A stretch of 55,288 nt of DNA from an uncultured Clostridia bacterium (GCA_947164825.1 CAMUYE010000003.1:1-55288), one strand, 5' to 3'; shown: positions 1 through 10,818, counted from the stretch's first letter. Notes: generated by a model from the sequence alone, not told the origin. Numbers and translations are program-made.

Positions 1-1033
1 CGGCCTCGGTGTTGATCTCTTCCGTGTCGAGGGTGGGGTCCTCGGTCAGGTCCTCAGCGGTGTCGTAATGCAGCTCGATCTCCAGGGTCTCGGTGGGCCG
101 GACGTCGCCTAAGTTGAAGTTGGTCCGGGCCCAGCGGTATCCCGCGACGCCGACTGCCACGACCCCGGCGGCGATGACGCCGAGCACGACCCGGCCCAGG
201 GCGGTCTGGAAGAAGCTCCGGCCCACATGGATCGCGGCGGCCTCCGCGAGGGGAGCCGAGGCGGAGGCAGTTGACGCGGCTGCTGAGACTGTCGTTGAGG
301 CGGCGGTTCCGGCGGCGGGGCCGATCCCGGCCTTGGTGAAGGTCTCGGCCATGAGGGCCTTCCCGGTCTCGGCGGCGGGCTCCTGTCGCTTCAGCAGGGC
401 CAGCAGGAAAGCCAGGGGCGAGAGACCGTAGAGCTTGACGCCCTTTTCTTCGAGGCGCTTTACTTCGGTCTCCACCCGCTTGCGGCCCCGGAAGAGCTGG
501 GTCTTGACCGTGCCCTCGCTGAGCCCCGTGTCGGCGGCGATCTGCTTGATCGGGATCTGCTCGTAGTAGAACATGCCCAGGAGCAGGCGCTGGCCGTCGC
601 TCAGGCCGTCCAGGATCTCCCGGACCAGCCGGGCGTTTTCCTTCCGCTCGAAGCTGAGCTCCGGGGAGGCCTCGGGCCGGAGGTCGGTCAGCTCCGGTTC
701 CCCGGCGTCCGGCTCGTCAGACAGCTCCGAGAAGAGCAGGGGCCGCTTCTTCCGAAGCTGCATCCGGGCCTCATTGACCGCGATCTGCCGCAGCCAGGGC
801 AGGAAGGCCGCCGGGTCCCGGAGCTCCTCCAGCCGGGAGAAGGCCCGCAGATAGGTCTCCTGCTGCACGTCCCGGCAGAGCTCCTCGTCCCGCAGGATGG
901 CGTGGACCGTGCGGTAGACCTCCAGCTCCGTGGCCTCGTAGAGCTCTGTGAGAGCGTCCCTGTCCCCTGCCCTGGCACGCTCCAGCAGCTCGGGGCTCAG
1001 GTCAGGCCGGACCTGCGTTTCTTCTGTTTTCAA
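1..1033 (-). CDS. RNA polymerase sigma-70 family factor with C-terminal membrane segment (partial, runs off left edge)
   Basis: Reading the minus strand from a TTG at 1033 gives 344 residues with no stop before the window edge, which is why the ORF track misses it. Residues about 20-95 match sigma region 2 (ELYEATELEVYRTVHAIL, then LPWLRQIAVNEAR). Residues about 132-195 match region 4, with the helix-turn-helix IPIKQIAADTGLSEGTVKTQ. An Ala/Thr-rich linker follows, then one membrane helix at about 277-299 (LGRVVLGVIAAGVVAVGV) and an acidic tail past the edge. The TTG overlaps the TGA of the small upstream ORF (CTTTGA), implying translational coupling. Clostridial sigma-TM fusions of this kind are predicted membrane-tethered, signal-responsive ECF-like factors; the tail may sense or inhibit. 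Target genes cannot be told from the window. Confidence 0.85.
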   Translation of the reverse strand, partial: MKTEETQVRPDLSPELLERARAGDRDALTELYEATELEVYRTVHAILRDEELCRDVQQETYLRAFSRLEELRDPAAFLPWLRQIAVNEARMQLRKKRPLLFSELSDEPDAGEPELTDLRPEASPELSFERKENARLVREILDGLSDGQRLLLGMFYYEQIPIKQIAADTGLSEGTVKTQLFRGRKRVETEVKRLEEKGVKLYGLSPLAFLLALLKRQEPAAETGKALMAETFTKAGIGPAAGTAASTTVSAAASTASASAPLAEAAAIHVGRSFFQTALGRVVLGVIAAGVVAVGVAGYRWARTNFNLGDVRPTETLEIELHYDTAEDLTEDPTLDTEEINTEA

Positions 1034-1200
1034 AGTCGCTCACCATCCTTCAAATGCGTTCCGCCCTGCTCCACCCGGAACCGCTTCGCGAAGAAGCGGT
1101 CCAGAATCTCTGTGAGCTGTTGGCGGGAGGTCTCCGGCGAAGGCCGGTAGTATTCCATGAGGCTGTGATAACACAGGCCAAAATCCGGTTCGGGACACAT
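1030..1200 (-). CDS. Small ORF (56 aa) coupled to the sigma factor gene
   Basis: The ATG at 1200 is preceded by GAGGCGG at good spacing, a better start than the track's 1275. The product is 56 aa, mostly polar, with a predicted amphipathic helix (RQQLTEILDRFFAKRF) and two Cys near the N-terminus. Its stop overlaps the TTG of the sigma factor gene, so the two are probably translated together. I do not recognise a family. Because it lies first in the operon behind an ECF-like promoter, a small regulator of the sigma factor is possible, but a mere leader peptide that sets sigma translation is equally consistent with the sequence. Confidence 0.5.
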   Translation of the reverse strand: MCPEPDFGLCYHSLMEYYRPSPETSRQQLTEILDRFFAKRFRVEQGGTHLKDGERL

Positions 1201-1235
1201 GTTCGCCGCCTCGCTTTCTTGCGTTCTGCTGATTA

Positions 1236-1263
1236 GATGCGCGAGAGGCAGAAAAGGTTTACA
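1236..1263 (-). promoter_or_regulatory. ECF-type promoter candidate for the small ORF / sigma factor operon
   Basis: On the minus strand TGTAAACCTTTT resembles the AAC-centred -35 of SigW-type ECF promoters and is followed about 15 nt later by CGCATC, close to the CGTA/CGTC -10. The predicted start would lie about 30 nt before the ATG at 1200. This suggests autoregulation by the encoded sigma factor. It is a motif match by eye only. Confidence 0.4.
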
Positions 1264-1286
1264 TGCTTGCAGCAATTTTTAAAACA

Positions 1287-1317
1287 AGAGGTAAAAGGCT
1301 GAAATCCTTTTACCTCT
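1287..1317 (-). terminator. Intrinsic terminator-like hairpin downstream of the S9 peptidase gene
   Basis: A perfect 12-bp stem AGAGGTAAAAGG/CCTTTTACCTCT with a 7-nt loop is followed on the minus strand by TGTTTTAAAAATT. It lies about 310 nt after the S9 peptidase stop, with only repeats in between, and just before the sigma operon promoter. Confidence 0.6.
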
Positions 1318-1374
1318 GTTTCGTTGGTCGTATCACCCGGGCATGGTTCGTGCCTGCGGCGGGGCGTTTCGTTC

Positions 1375-1627
1375 CGGTAATTCTGAGCGCAGCAAAGGAT
1401 CCGTTCTGGTGCCTCGGGCGGGCGCTCAATGAGCGCCCCTACGGCGGGAGACGGCAGGCCGGCGTCGGAGCGGGAAGCGCTGTGGCGCACACTGTGCGCC
1501 GCTACGGGCGGGAGACGGCGGGCAAATTGCCCGCGCTGCATTCCCTGATCCCTGATCCCTTTTGCGGGCTGATAGCCCGCGCTACATTCACTGATCCCTG
1601 ATCCTTGATCCCTGATCCCTGGTCCCT
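1375..1627. repeat. Composite block of short hairpin repeats in the 1201-1627 gap
   Basis: The 427-bp gene-free stretch 1201-1627 holds the ECF-like promoter, a terminator and this repeat block. Visible units are GTAATTCTGAGCGCAGCAAAGGATCC at 1376; GGGCGCTCAATGAGCGCCCCTACGG at about 1420; GGCGCACACTGTGCGCCGCTACGG at 1484; GCGGGCAAATTGCCCGCGCTGCATT at 1518; GCGGGCTGATAGCCCGCGCTACATT at 1564; and a run of CCTGATC words from about 1545 to 1620. Each palindrome carries a CTAC/CTGC flank on the plus strand, that is GTAG/GCAG toward the S9 gene. No coding sequence is supported. Confidence 0.85.
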
Positions 1628-3625
1628 CTAACCCTGCCGCCTGGCGTGCTTCTCGAACCAGTCGGTGATCTCTTTCAGGCGGCGCTGGCGGTGCTTGGGC
1701 TTGCCGGAGCGGGAGAGCTCGTGGTTCTCACCGTGGAAGAGGCAGAGCCGGGCTTCCACGCCGCGATCTACCAGGGCCGCGTACATCTGAATGCCCTCGG
1801 CCATGGGGCAGCGATAATCTTCGTCGGAGTGAATAAAGAGCGTGGGCGTCACCACGTTGGCGGCGTATTTCAGCGGAGACTGGGCCCAGAGCTTTTCCGG
1901 GGTCTCGTAGAGATCCCCGTCAGTCTGGTCGGCGGCGAAATAGAAGCCGATGTCAGACATGCCGTAGAAGCCCAGCCAGTTGGCGATGGAGCGCTGGGAG
2001 GCGGCGCAGCAGAAGCGGTCCGTATGGCCGATGATCCAGTTGGTCATGAAGCCGCCGTAGCTGCCGCCGGTCTCGCAGAGCCGCTTGGGGTCGATCTGCG
2101 GGTAACGCTCCAGCACCGCGTCGGTAAAGTCCATAAGATTCTGATAATCCGTGTCGCCGTAATGGCCCCGGATGTCCATGAATTTGTTGTCCCGGCCGTC
2201 GCTGCCCATGGGGTTACAGAAGAAGACGAAATAGCCCATGGAGGCCCAGAGCTGCATTTCGTGATAAAAGACCGGGCCGTAGACCGTCTTAGGGCCGCCG
2301 TGGACGTCCAGGATCGCAGGATATTTCTTGGCGGGATCGTAGTCTTTGGGCTTCAGCACCCAGCCGCCGATCTCCCAGCCCCGGCTCTGGACCGTGACAG
2401 GCTCGGGAACAGCCACGTAACGGCCCTCCAGGGCAGCGTCGTTGAAGCGGGAAACGCGGGTCAGCCTGTCGCCGCCCAGCTCCATCTCGTAGAGCTCCTG
2501 CAGGCGCATATCGTAGAGGCCCACGCAGAGCAGCTTCCCCTTCGCCACGTCGAAGCAGTCCATGGCCCCTTCGCCGGTGAAGACGGGCAGGTCCTCCCCG
2601 TCGGGCTTCAAAAGGTGCAGGACGGCGTTCCCCTCCCGGGTGGTCAGGTGGTAGAGGCCCTCCGGCGTCCCCACGGCCTGGCGGCCGCCGCCCAGACGGC
2701 AGTCGGAGCCCACGGAGTTGTACATGTTGTACTCCTCCTCCCGCAGCACCTCCAGCTTCCCAGCCTTCGGGTCCAGCTCGTAGACCCAGGCGTTTTCGTT
2801 GAGGCCGTGGCGCTGCCCCTCTGTTCCCATCAGCAGGACTTTATCCCCCACTGTCTCCATGGCGTGGGGCGAAAGCGTCCAGTGATCCAGAACCTCCCGG
2901 GACTCGCCGGTCTTCCAGTTGACGGACCGGAGGCAGAAGCCTGCCAAGGGATACTTGGCCTGCCAGGGCACGTAGGCCAGGAGGATCTGATCCTCGAAGA
3001 CGGTCTGGCAGATCAGATCCTCGGGGGCCTGCATCAGCGGCGTGATCTTCAGAGGCTCCCGCTCCACCAGGTAGGCCAGGGTACGGCTGCCGTTGGTGAC
3101 GCCCTGTCCGTTGAACCAGAAGGGCAGCTCGGTGAAGACCTCGTAGTCCGCATCCTCCTTCTTCTGCTTCGCGTATTCCTGTTTCTCCTCCTCGGAGGCG
3201 GCGTAGAGCAGGGGCTTGGCCTTGTCCACTGTGGCGGTGACCAGGAATTTGCCCTCCTCCAGCAGCCGGATGGAGCCGGCGGCAAAGGGCAGGGTCATAT
3301 AGGGCAGGGCTTCGCCGCCGCAGACGTCCAGGACGTAATAGGCGGTGAAGGGCTCCTTGGCCTCGGCGCGCTTTTTCTCCCTGGCAGAGCGGACTGCCGG
3401 GAAGATCAGACGGCGCTCGTCCAGCCAGAGGAAGGCGCCCTCCTTGCCGAGGTCCGTGAGCTGGCGGAGGGTTCCGTTTTCGTAAAGCCACAGTCTTCTT
3501 TCGTAGCAGTTTTCTTCTTCGTTGGAGTTGGCCACGACAAAAGCGGCTCTCGTTCCGTCCGGGGAAAAGCGAATGCCGGATAAAAACTTGTATTGAAATA
3601 AATCAGTTTGTTTGATCGGTTCCAT
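1628..3625 (-). CDS. S9 family prolyl oligopeptidase / acylaminoacyl-peptidase-like serine peptidase
   Basis: A 665-aa protein, typical length for S9C peptidases. The N-terminal half is a WD/propeller-like region (LSGIRFSPDGTRAAFVV). The C-terminal alpha/beta hydrolase domain has the nucleophile motif GGSYGGFMTNW, the Asp in HSDEDYRCP and the His in GENHELSRSG. The DVHGGPKTVYGP segment forms the oxyanion region. No signal peptide is seen, so it is probably cytoplasmic and cleaves short peptides. The ATG follows AAGGAGTTATT. It lies 54 bp downstream of the M42 peptidase gene, and the two are likely co-transcribed for peptide turnover. Confidence 0.93.
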   Translation of the reverse strand: MEPIKQTDLFQYKFLSGIRFSPDGTRAAFVVANSNEEENCYERRLWLYENGTLRQLTDLGKEGAFLWLDERRLIFPAVRSAREKKRAEAKEPFTAYYVLDVCGGEALPYMTLPFAAGSIRLLEEGKFLVTATVDKAKPLLYAASEEEKQEYAKQKKEDADYEVFTELPFWFNGQGVTNGSRTLAYLVEREPLKITPLMQAPEDLICQTVFEDQILLAYVPWQAKYPLAGFCLRSVNWKTGESREVLDHWTLSPHAMETVGDKVLLMGTEGQRHGLNENAWVYELDPKAGKLEVLREEEYNMYNSVGSDCRLGGGRQAVGTPEGLYHLTTREGNAVLHLLKPDGEDLPVFTGEGAMDCFDVAKGKLLCVGLYDMRLQELYEMELGGDRLTRVSRFNDAALEGRYVAVPEPVTVQSRGWEIGGWVLKPKDYDPAKKYPAILDVHGGPKTVYGPVFYHEMQLWASMGYFVFFCNPMGSDGRDNKFMDIRGHYGDTDYQNLMDFTDAVLERYPQIDPKRLCETGGSYGGFMTNWIIGHTDRFCCAASQRSIANWLGFYGMSDIGFYFAADQTDGDLYETPEKLWAQSPLKYAANVVTPTLFIHSDEDYRCPMAEGIQMYAALVDRGVEARLCLFHGENHELSRSGKPKHRQRRLKEITDWFEKHARRQG

Positions 3626-3655
3626 AATAACTCCTTCTATAGACGAATGTGGTTT

Positions 3656-3679
3656 TGCGGGCTAATAGCCCGCGCTACA
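3656..3679 (-). repeat. GTAG-hairpin repeat abutting the M42 stop codon
   Basis: On the minus strand the M42 gene ends TAA and continues directly TGTAGCGCGGGCTATTAGCCCGC, a perfect 7-bp stem with a TATTA loop. It is the same unit as at 1564. Confidence 0.8.
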
Positions 3680-4723
3680 TTATGGATGGACGTAGCCCAC
3701 CAGCACCTTGAGCGTGTTTTCGACCCCGTCCTTGTGGCTGCGCTCATAGCCGTGGGAGGCGTAGACGCCGGGGCCGATGAGGCCGTGACGCAGATCCCAG
3801 CCCGCGCCGAGGGTGGCCTCCACGTCTGAGCCGTAGTGGGGATAGACGTCCACAGCATAGTCCGCCTCCTCCGCCTTGGCCGCGGCAATGAGCTTTTTGA
3901 CGATCTCGTAGCTGTAGGGGCCGCCGCTGTCCTTGGCGCAGATGGAAACCTGGCGTTCCGTGCACTGGAGGCCGTCGCCCACGCAGCCCATATCCACGGA
4001 GATGGCCTCGGTAACGCCCGCGGGGACGGAGCCCGCGCCGCCGTGACCCACCTCCTCGTAAACGGTAAAGTGGAGCCAGACCCGGCGGGCCGGGGTGATT
4101 CCCTCTTCCTTCAGATACTTCGCCAGGCCGATGAGAATGCCCGCGGAGAGCTTGTCGTCCAGGAAGCGGCTCTTGATGTAGCCCTTCCCGGTCACGGTGG
4201 TCCGGGGATTGAAGCAGACCACGTCGCCTACGCCGATGCCAAGGGCTTTGGCGTCGTCGGCGGAGGAGACCAGCTCGTCGAGCACCACTTCGCAGTTGTC
4301 ATAGTCGGGGACTGTCTTGCGCAGCTCGCCGTTGACGTGGGTGGAGGCGTTGCAGAGCTGGAAGGTGCCCTCGTAGACGCCGTTGAATTTGGTGACAACG
4401 TGGCAGGTCTCGGTACTGATCATCACAGCGGGAAGGCCGCCCAGAGGCACGACGCGGAGACGGCCGGAGCCTTTGATTTCGGCAACCATGGCGCCGAGGG
4501 TGTCGCAATGGGCTTCCAGGAGCAGGCCGTTTTCGGCGTCCGCGCCGCCCAGATCCACCAGGACGCCGCCCTTGACGGTGTGGATGGGTTCATAGCCCAT
4601 CTCGCGGAAGGTCTTCAGCAGATGGGCCTCGGCGTCGGCGGTGTAGCCCGTGGGGCTGTCGATGGCGAGCAGAGCCGCGGCCTGCTCCACGGCATAGTCG
4701 GTATAGCGTTTGGGATCGTTCAT
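3680..4723 (-). CDS. M42 family metallopeptidase (FrvX-like aminopeptidase)
   Basis: A 347-aa product. The start at 4723 is chosen over the track's 4813 because AAGGAGAATCACC precedes it. M42 metal and catalytic features are visible: LLEAHCDTLG (first metal His and Asp), FLDDKLSAGI (bridging Asp), YEEVGHGG (catalytic Glu and metal Glu), VDMGC and the C-terminal HGYERSHKDGVENT His. The family forms large tetrahedral cytosolic aminopeptidases using two Zn or Co ions. It is first of a two-gene unit with the S9 peptidase and is expressed from a well-formed sigma-A promoter containing a palindrome. Confidence 0.92.
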   Translation of the reverse strand: MNDPKRYTDYAVEQAAALLAIDSPTGYTADAEAHLLKTFREMGYEPIHTVKGGVLVDLGGADAENGLLLEAHCDTLGAMVAEIKGSGRLRVVPLGGLPAVMISTETCHVVTKFNGVYEGTFQLCNASTHVNGELRKTVPDYDNCEVVLDELVSSADDAKALGIGVGDVVCFNPRTTVTGKGYIKSRFLDDKLSAGILIGLAKYLKEEGITPARRVWLHFTVYEEVGHGGAGSVPAGVTEAISVDMGCVGDGLQCTERQVSICAKDSGGPYSYEIVKKLIAAAKAEEADYAVDVYPHYGSDVEATLGAGWDLRHGLIGPGVYASHGYERSHKDGVENTLKVLVGYVHP

Positions 4724-4756
4724 GGTGATTCTCCTTTGTGATAAATTTCTTTGATT

Positions 4757-4785
4757 ATCATAACATATCGTACGATAAAACTCAA
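4757..4785 (-). promoter_or_regulatory. Sigma-A promoter with operator palindrome for the M42-S9 unit
   Basis: The minus strand reads TTGAGT, a 17-nt spacer, then TATGAT. The spacer contains the perfect 12-bp palindrome TATCGTACGATA (4766-4777), where a repressor would block RNA polymerase. The 5'UTR is about 25-30 nt. Confidence 0.7.
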
Positions 4786-4857
4786 CCGCTTTTCGGAACT
4801 CGGCAGAACGCACAAATCTCAGGCAAAGGTTTTGTGTAAAAAATCAAAATGAAACCG

Positions 4858-4886
4858 TTGCATTCTCAAGCAAATTTCAGTATAAT
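4858..4886 (+). promoter_or_regulatory. Sigma-A promoter of the glgBCDA operon
   Basis: TTGCAT, a 17-nt spacer, then TATAAT. It lies about 75 nt upstream of the glgB ATG. The leader contains an imperfect hairpin around GGTCGGACGCTTCCAGTCCGCCC before the AAAAGGAGGT ribosome binding site. Confidence 0.8.
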
Positions 4887-4959
4887 AGAAATGGATACTT
4901 ATACTCTTTTATACAGGGGTCGGACGCTTCCAGTCCGCCCAAAAGGAGGTATAGAGAGA

Positions 4960-6849
<1,890 letters not shown>

Positions 6850-7021
6850 GTTTTGGAAAGATCAGCTTCTTCGCAGCTGCGGGCAGAACCCCTGCAAGCC
6901 CATCCTTCGGGCTGCAGCGCAGGGTATCGGCGGCGAAATGACTCCGACGCAATTCGGCCAAAACAATCCATGTACCCTCTGACGTTATTAAAAAATTCAC
7001 AATAAAAGGAGACCCCACACC

Positions 7022-8209
7022 ATGAACTTCCAGAAAAAGCGCTGCGTCGCCATGCTGCTGGCCGGTGGCCAGGGCACCCGCCTCTACGTCTTGACAGAGA
7101 ATACCGCAAAACCTGCCGTCCCCTTCGGGGGGAAATACCGCATCATCGACTTCCCTCTTTCCAACTGCGTCAATTCCGGCATCGATACCGTAGGCATTTT
7201 AACCCAGTATCAGCCCCTGGAGCTCAACGAGTATATCGGCAACGGACAGCCCTGGGGCCTCAACCGCTCCCACGGCGGCGTCCAGGTGCTGCCGCCCTAC
7301 GCGGGCTCCAAGAAATCCGAGTGGTACAAGGGCACGGCCAACGCCATCTATCAGAACATCAAGTTCATTGAGCGTTACGATCCCGACAACGTACTGATCC
7401 TCTCCGGCGACCACATCTACCGCATGGATTACGCCAAGATGATCAAATACCACGAAGAGCACGACGCCGACATCACCATCGCCGTCCGCAAGGTTCCCAT
7501 GGAGGAGGCCTCCCGTTTCGGTATTATGAACACCAACCCCGACGGCTCTATCTACGAGTTCGAGGAGAAGCCCAAGCAGCCCAAGTCCAACAACGCCTCC
7601 ATGGGCATCTACGTCTTCAAATGGAGCATCCTCAAGAAATACCTGACGGAAGACGAGGAGAATCCCAACTCCGAAAACGACTTCGGCAAGAATATCATTC
7701 CCGCCATTCTCAACGACGGACACAAGCTGTTCGCCTACGATTTTGAGGGCTACTGGAAGGACGTTGGCACAATCAGCTCCCTCTGGGAGGCCAACATGGA
7801 GCTGCTGGGCACCGATCCGGAGTTCAACCTCTACGGCGACGGCAGCGCGCCCATCTTCGCCCGTAACTATGCCCTGCCCTCCTCCTATATCGACACGGGC
7901 TCCAAGAACGTCAACTGCCTGATTGCGGAGGGCTGTGAGATCTACGGTACCGTCAAGCACAGCGTGGTATCCACCGGCTGCCGCATTCGGAAGAATGTCG
8001 TGATCGAGGATTCCGTCATCATGCCCAACACCGTGATCGAGGAGGGCGTCATCATTCGCAACGCCATCATCGGCGAGGGCTGCGTCGTCCACAGCGGCGC
8101 CGTCATCGGCGGCAGCTTCCGGGAAGGTGAAAAGCGCCAGATCGCCGTCATCGGCAAGGAGCATGTTATCGAGGTCAACCAGGTCGTCAAGCCCGGCGAC
8201 GTCATTTGA
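7022..8209 (+). CDS. glgC: Glucose-1-phosphate adenylyltransferase (ADP-glucose pyrophosphorylase catalytic subunit)
   Basis: A 395-aa enzyme that makes ADP-glucose from ATP and glucose-1-phosphate. The N-terminal nucleotidyltransferase motif is [14 protein letters not shown], followed by [20 protein letters not shown] and [11 protein letters not shown]. The C-terminus is a left-handed beta-helix with hexapeptide repeats ([20 protein letters not shown]). AAAAGGAG precedes the ATG. The 172-bp gap after glgB is non-coding with a small hairpin (GCCCATCCTTCGGGC). It is 18 bp upstream of glgD, its usual partner in Firmicutes. Confidence 0.96.
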   Translation: MNFQKKRCVAMLLAGGQGTRLYVLTENTAKPAVPFGGKYRIIDFPLSNCVNSGIDTVGILTQYQPLELNEYIGNGQPWGLNRSHGGVQVLPPYAGSKKSEWYKGTANAIYQNIKFIERYDPDNVLILSGDHIYRMDYAKMIKYHEEHDADITIAVRKVPMEEASRFGIMNTNPDGSIYEFEEKPKQPKSNNASMGIYVFKWSILKKYLTEDEENPNSENDFGKNIIPAILNDGHKLFAYDFEGYWKDVGTISSLWEANMELLGTDPEFNLYGDGSAPIFARNYALPSSYIDTGSKNVNCLIAEGCEIYGTVKHSVVSTGCRIRKNVVIEDSVIMPNTVIEEGVIIRNAIIGEGCVVHSGAVIGGSFREGEKRQIAVIGKEHVIEVNQVVKPGDVI

Positions 8210-8227
8210 GGCAGGAGGTAAGAAACC

Positions 8228-9349
8228 ATGAAAAACGTAATGGGTCTCGTATTCGCGAACATTTATGACAGCTCTCTGGGGCAGCTCACCAACAAGCGCA
8301 CCCAGGCCTCCCTCCCCTTCGGCGGGCGTTACCGCCAGATCGACTTCACCCTCTCCAACATGTCCAACGCCGGTATCCGCCACATCGGCATCGTCACCCA
8401 GTATAACTTCCAAAGCCTGATGAATCATATCGGCTCCGGCGAGGAGTGGGATCTGGAGCTGGAGATGAACGGGCTGGAGTTCATCACGCCCTATTCCATG
8501 GGCGTCAGCGAAACCTTCCGCGGCAAGCTGGAAGCCATCGCCGCAGCCAGTGACGACTATCTTTCCAACGGCAAAGAGGAATACGTCCTGCTGGCCGACG
8601 CCGCCGTGGTCTGCGCCATCGATCTGAACAAGGTCATGGACGCCCACATCGCCTCCGGCAAGGACGTGACCGTGGTGGTCAAGGATGGGATCGCCAACGG
8701 GAAAAAACAGCTCGATCTCGCCGTCCGTCTGGACGAAGAGAACGAGATCACCGATATGGCCGTGGATTACGCCGCCCCCGAGGACTATCTGGCTTCCATG
8801 GGTATGTTTATCATGCGCAAGGATCTGCTGATCAAGTCCGCCGCCGAGTGCGTCAGCCGCAACCGCTATCGCTTTGAACGCGAGTTCATCCTCCAAGATT
8901 GGGCTGACGGTCTGCTCTCCGTAGGCGCTTACAAGTTTGACAACGTAGCGCTCTTCAATGAGTCCACCGAAGAGTATTTCCGCAACAATCTGGCCATCAT
9001 CGACAAGGAAGTCCGTCACAGCCTCTACCGGGACGGCCTGACCATCTACACCAAGGTCCGGGATCAGGTCCCCGCCTACTACGGTGAGAACTCCGAGATC
9101 GACGACTGCATCGTGGCCGACGGCTGCGTGCTGCTGGGCTCCGCTTTCAACTCCGTGTTCTTCCGGGGCGTCAAGCTCTCCACGGGCGCCAACGTCAAAA
9201 ACTGCGTGATCATGGCAAACTCCGAGATCGGCATCGGCGCCCAGCTTGAATACTGCATCCTGGACAAGGACGTGAAGATCAACGCCGGCGTCAAGCTCAT
9301 CGGCACGATGGAGCATCCCGTGATCCTCAACCGGGGTGACGTGGTATGA
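8228..9349 (+). CDS. glgD: Glucose-1-phosphate adenylyltransferase subunit GlgD
   Basis: A 373-aa GlgC paralog. It keeps the fold (LPFGGRYRQIDFTLSNMSNAGI and C-terminal hexapeptide repeats) but the N-terminal GGxGTRL nucleotide motif is replaced (VFANIYDSSLGQLT), as in the Firmicutes GlgD subunit that modulates GlgC in a heterotetramer. GCAGGAGGTAAGAAACC precedes the ATG. Its TGA overlaps the glgA ATG (ATGA), so the two are translationally coupled. Confidence 0.95.
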   Translation: MKNVMGLVFANIYDSSLGQLTNKRTQASLPFGGRYRQIDFTLSNMSNAGIRHIGIVTQYNFQSLMNHIGSGEEWDLELEMNGLEFITPYSMGVSETFRGKLEAIAAASDDYLSNGKEEYVLLADAAVVCAIDLNKVMDAHIASGKDVTVVVKDGIANGKKQLDLAVRLDEENEITDMAVDYAAPEDYLASMGMFIMRKDLLIKSAAECVSRNRYRFEREFILQDWADGLLSVGAYKFDNVALFNESTEEYFRNNLAIIDKEVRHSLYRDGLTIYTKVRDQVPAYYGENSEIDDCIVADGCVLLGSAFNSVFFRGVKLSTGANVKNCVIMANSEIGIGAQLEYCILDKDVKINAGVKLIGTMEHPVILNRGDVV

Positions 9350-10770
9350 AAATCGCAATGGTCGCCTCTGAGGCCGCCCCCTTCATCAAGACGGGCGGCC
9401 TGGGAGATGTACTGCAGGCCCTGCCCGCCGAACTGGCCAGGATCAAGGGCAACGAAGTCGCGCTCTATCTCCCATATTATAAAAAGATCAAGTACGATCC
9501 CAAGGTGGAAACGGAGCTGGTCTCCTCCTTTACCGTCAATCTGACCTGGCGGCAGCAATACGTCGGTCTGTTCCGCTGGAAAAACGGGAACAAGAATCTC
9601 CAGGTCTATTTCCTGGACAATGAATACTATTTCTGCCGCGACGGGCTCTACGGCTTCTACGACGACGGCGAGCGCTTCGCCTTCTTTGCCAAAGCCACCC
9701 TGGCCTCTATGTGCCGGATTGGTCAGCGGCCGGAGATCATCCACTGCCACGACTGGCAGAGCGCTCTGGTCCCCATCTATCTCGAAGCGGAGTACCGGGA
9801 CCGTCTGCCCGAGGCCAGGACCGTCTTCACTATTCACAACGTGGAATACCAGGGAAAAGCCGGCCCCGAATTCTTCAACGAGGTCCTGGGGCTGGACGAC
9901 CTCTGGCGCGGAGTTTGCACCCATGACGGCTGCATCAACTTCATGAAGGCCGCCGTCGTCAAGGCCGATCTCGTGACGACCGTTTCCGAAACCTACGCCA
10001 AGGAACTGCGGTATCCCTACTTTGCCCACGGCCTGTCCGGCGTGCTGGCCTCCCGGGGCGATAAGCTTCGCGGCATCACCAACGGCATCGACGTGGAGAC
10101 CTACGACCCCGCACGGGACAAGGCCCTCGTCCGAAACTACTCCGCCGACGATCTGAACGGAAAGCAGACCTGCAAGCAGGCACTGCAATGGGAACTGGGG
10201 CTGGCCCAGTCCGACGCCCCGCTGCTGGCCATGGTGACCCGGCTGGCCTCCCACAAGGGCATCGACATCCTCTGCTATATCATCCGGCGGCTTCTGGAGC
10301 GGGACCTCCAGCTGGTCATCGTGGGCACCGGCGAAGCAAAGTATGAGCATGCGCTGCAATCTGTGGCCAGCGAGTTCCCCCAGAAATTCTCCATGAATCT
10401 GAAATTCGACTCTGCCCTGGCCTCCAAGGTCTACGGCGGCGCGGACATCTACCTGATGCCCTCCAAGTCGGAGCCCTGCGGCTTGAGTCAGTTGATCGCC
10501 ATGCACTACGGCACAATTCCCGTGGTCAACGCCATCGGCGGCCTGAAGGACACGGTTCTCCCCTACGATCCCACTACGGGAGAGGGTCGGGGCTACACCT
10601 TCCAGAGCTACAACGGCGACGACTTCCTGGGGGCCATCGACCGGGCTCTGGCAGACTACAGGGGCGATCGCGCCGCCTGGCAGCGGCTGATGAAGGCCGA
10701 TATGGAAGCCGATTTCTCCTGGAAGATCCCGGCACAGAAATACATGGAGCTGTACTGCTCCCTTCTCTGA
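9346..10770 (+). CDS. glgA: Glycogen synthase (ADP-glucose type, GT5)
   Basis: A 474-aa enzyme transferring glucose from ADP-glucose to growing alpha-1,4 chains. The N-terminal KTGGLGDVLQALP motif binds ADP-glucose. IIHCHDWQSAL is the conserved GT5 segment, and the C-terminal GT-B domain carries MPSKSEPCGLSQLIAMHYGTIPVV with the catalytic Glu. The start overlaps glgD by 4 nt. It is last gene of the operon, ending 5 bp before a strong bidirectional terminator. Confidence 0.96.
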   Translation: MKIAMVASEAAPFIKTGGLGDVLQALPAELARIKGNEVALYLPYYKKIKYDPKVETELVSSFTVNLTWRQQYVGLFRWKNGNKNLQVYFLDNEYYFCRDGLYGFYDDGERFAFFAKATLASMCRIGQRPEIIHCHDWQSALVPIYLEAEYRDRLPEARTVFTIHNVEYQGKAGPEFFNEVLGLDDLWRGVCTHDGCINFMKAAVVKADLVTTVSETYAKELRYPYFAHGLSGVLASRGDKLRGITNGIDVETYDPARDKALVRNYSADDLNGKQTCKQALQWELGLAQSDAPLLAMVTRLASHKGIDILCYIIRRLLERDLQLVIVGTGEAKYEHALQSVASEFPQKFSMNLKFDSALASKVYGGADIYLMPSKSEPCGLSQLIAMHYGTIPVVNAIGGLKDTVLPYDPTTGEGRGYTFQSYNGDDFLGAIDRALADYRGDRAAWQRLMKADMEADFSWKIPAQKYMELYCSLL

Positions 10771-10775
10771 CACGC

Positions 10776-10818
10776 AACAAGAAACGAGCGGACCGTTTCG
10801 GTCCGCTCGTTTCTTGTT
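10776..10818. terminator. Bidirectional terminator between glgA and the NUDIX gene
   Basis: A near-perfect inverted repeat AACAAGAAACGAGCGGACC / GGTCCGCTCGTTTCTTGTT with a short loop. It serves the convergent glg operon (+) and NUDIX gene (-). Confidence 0.85.

Noticed and set aside
688-978. 96-aa ORF on the minus strand in the sigma gene
   Set aside because: Another frame of the same strand gives sigma regions 2 and 4 without interruption.
1233-1601. ORFs in the 1.2-1.6 kb gap
   Set aside because: They overlap hairpin repeats, have no start signal and no family resemblance.
7199-9358. 719-aa minus-strand ORF over glgC/glgD
   Set aside because: It is a shadow of high GC coding DNA; the plus strand encodes recognisable GlgC and GlgD. 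The same applies to 1646-3583, 16105-18561, 27862-29922 and 42565-45051.
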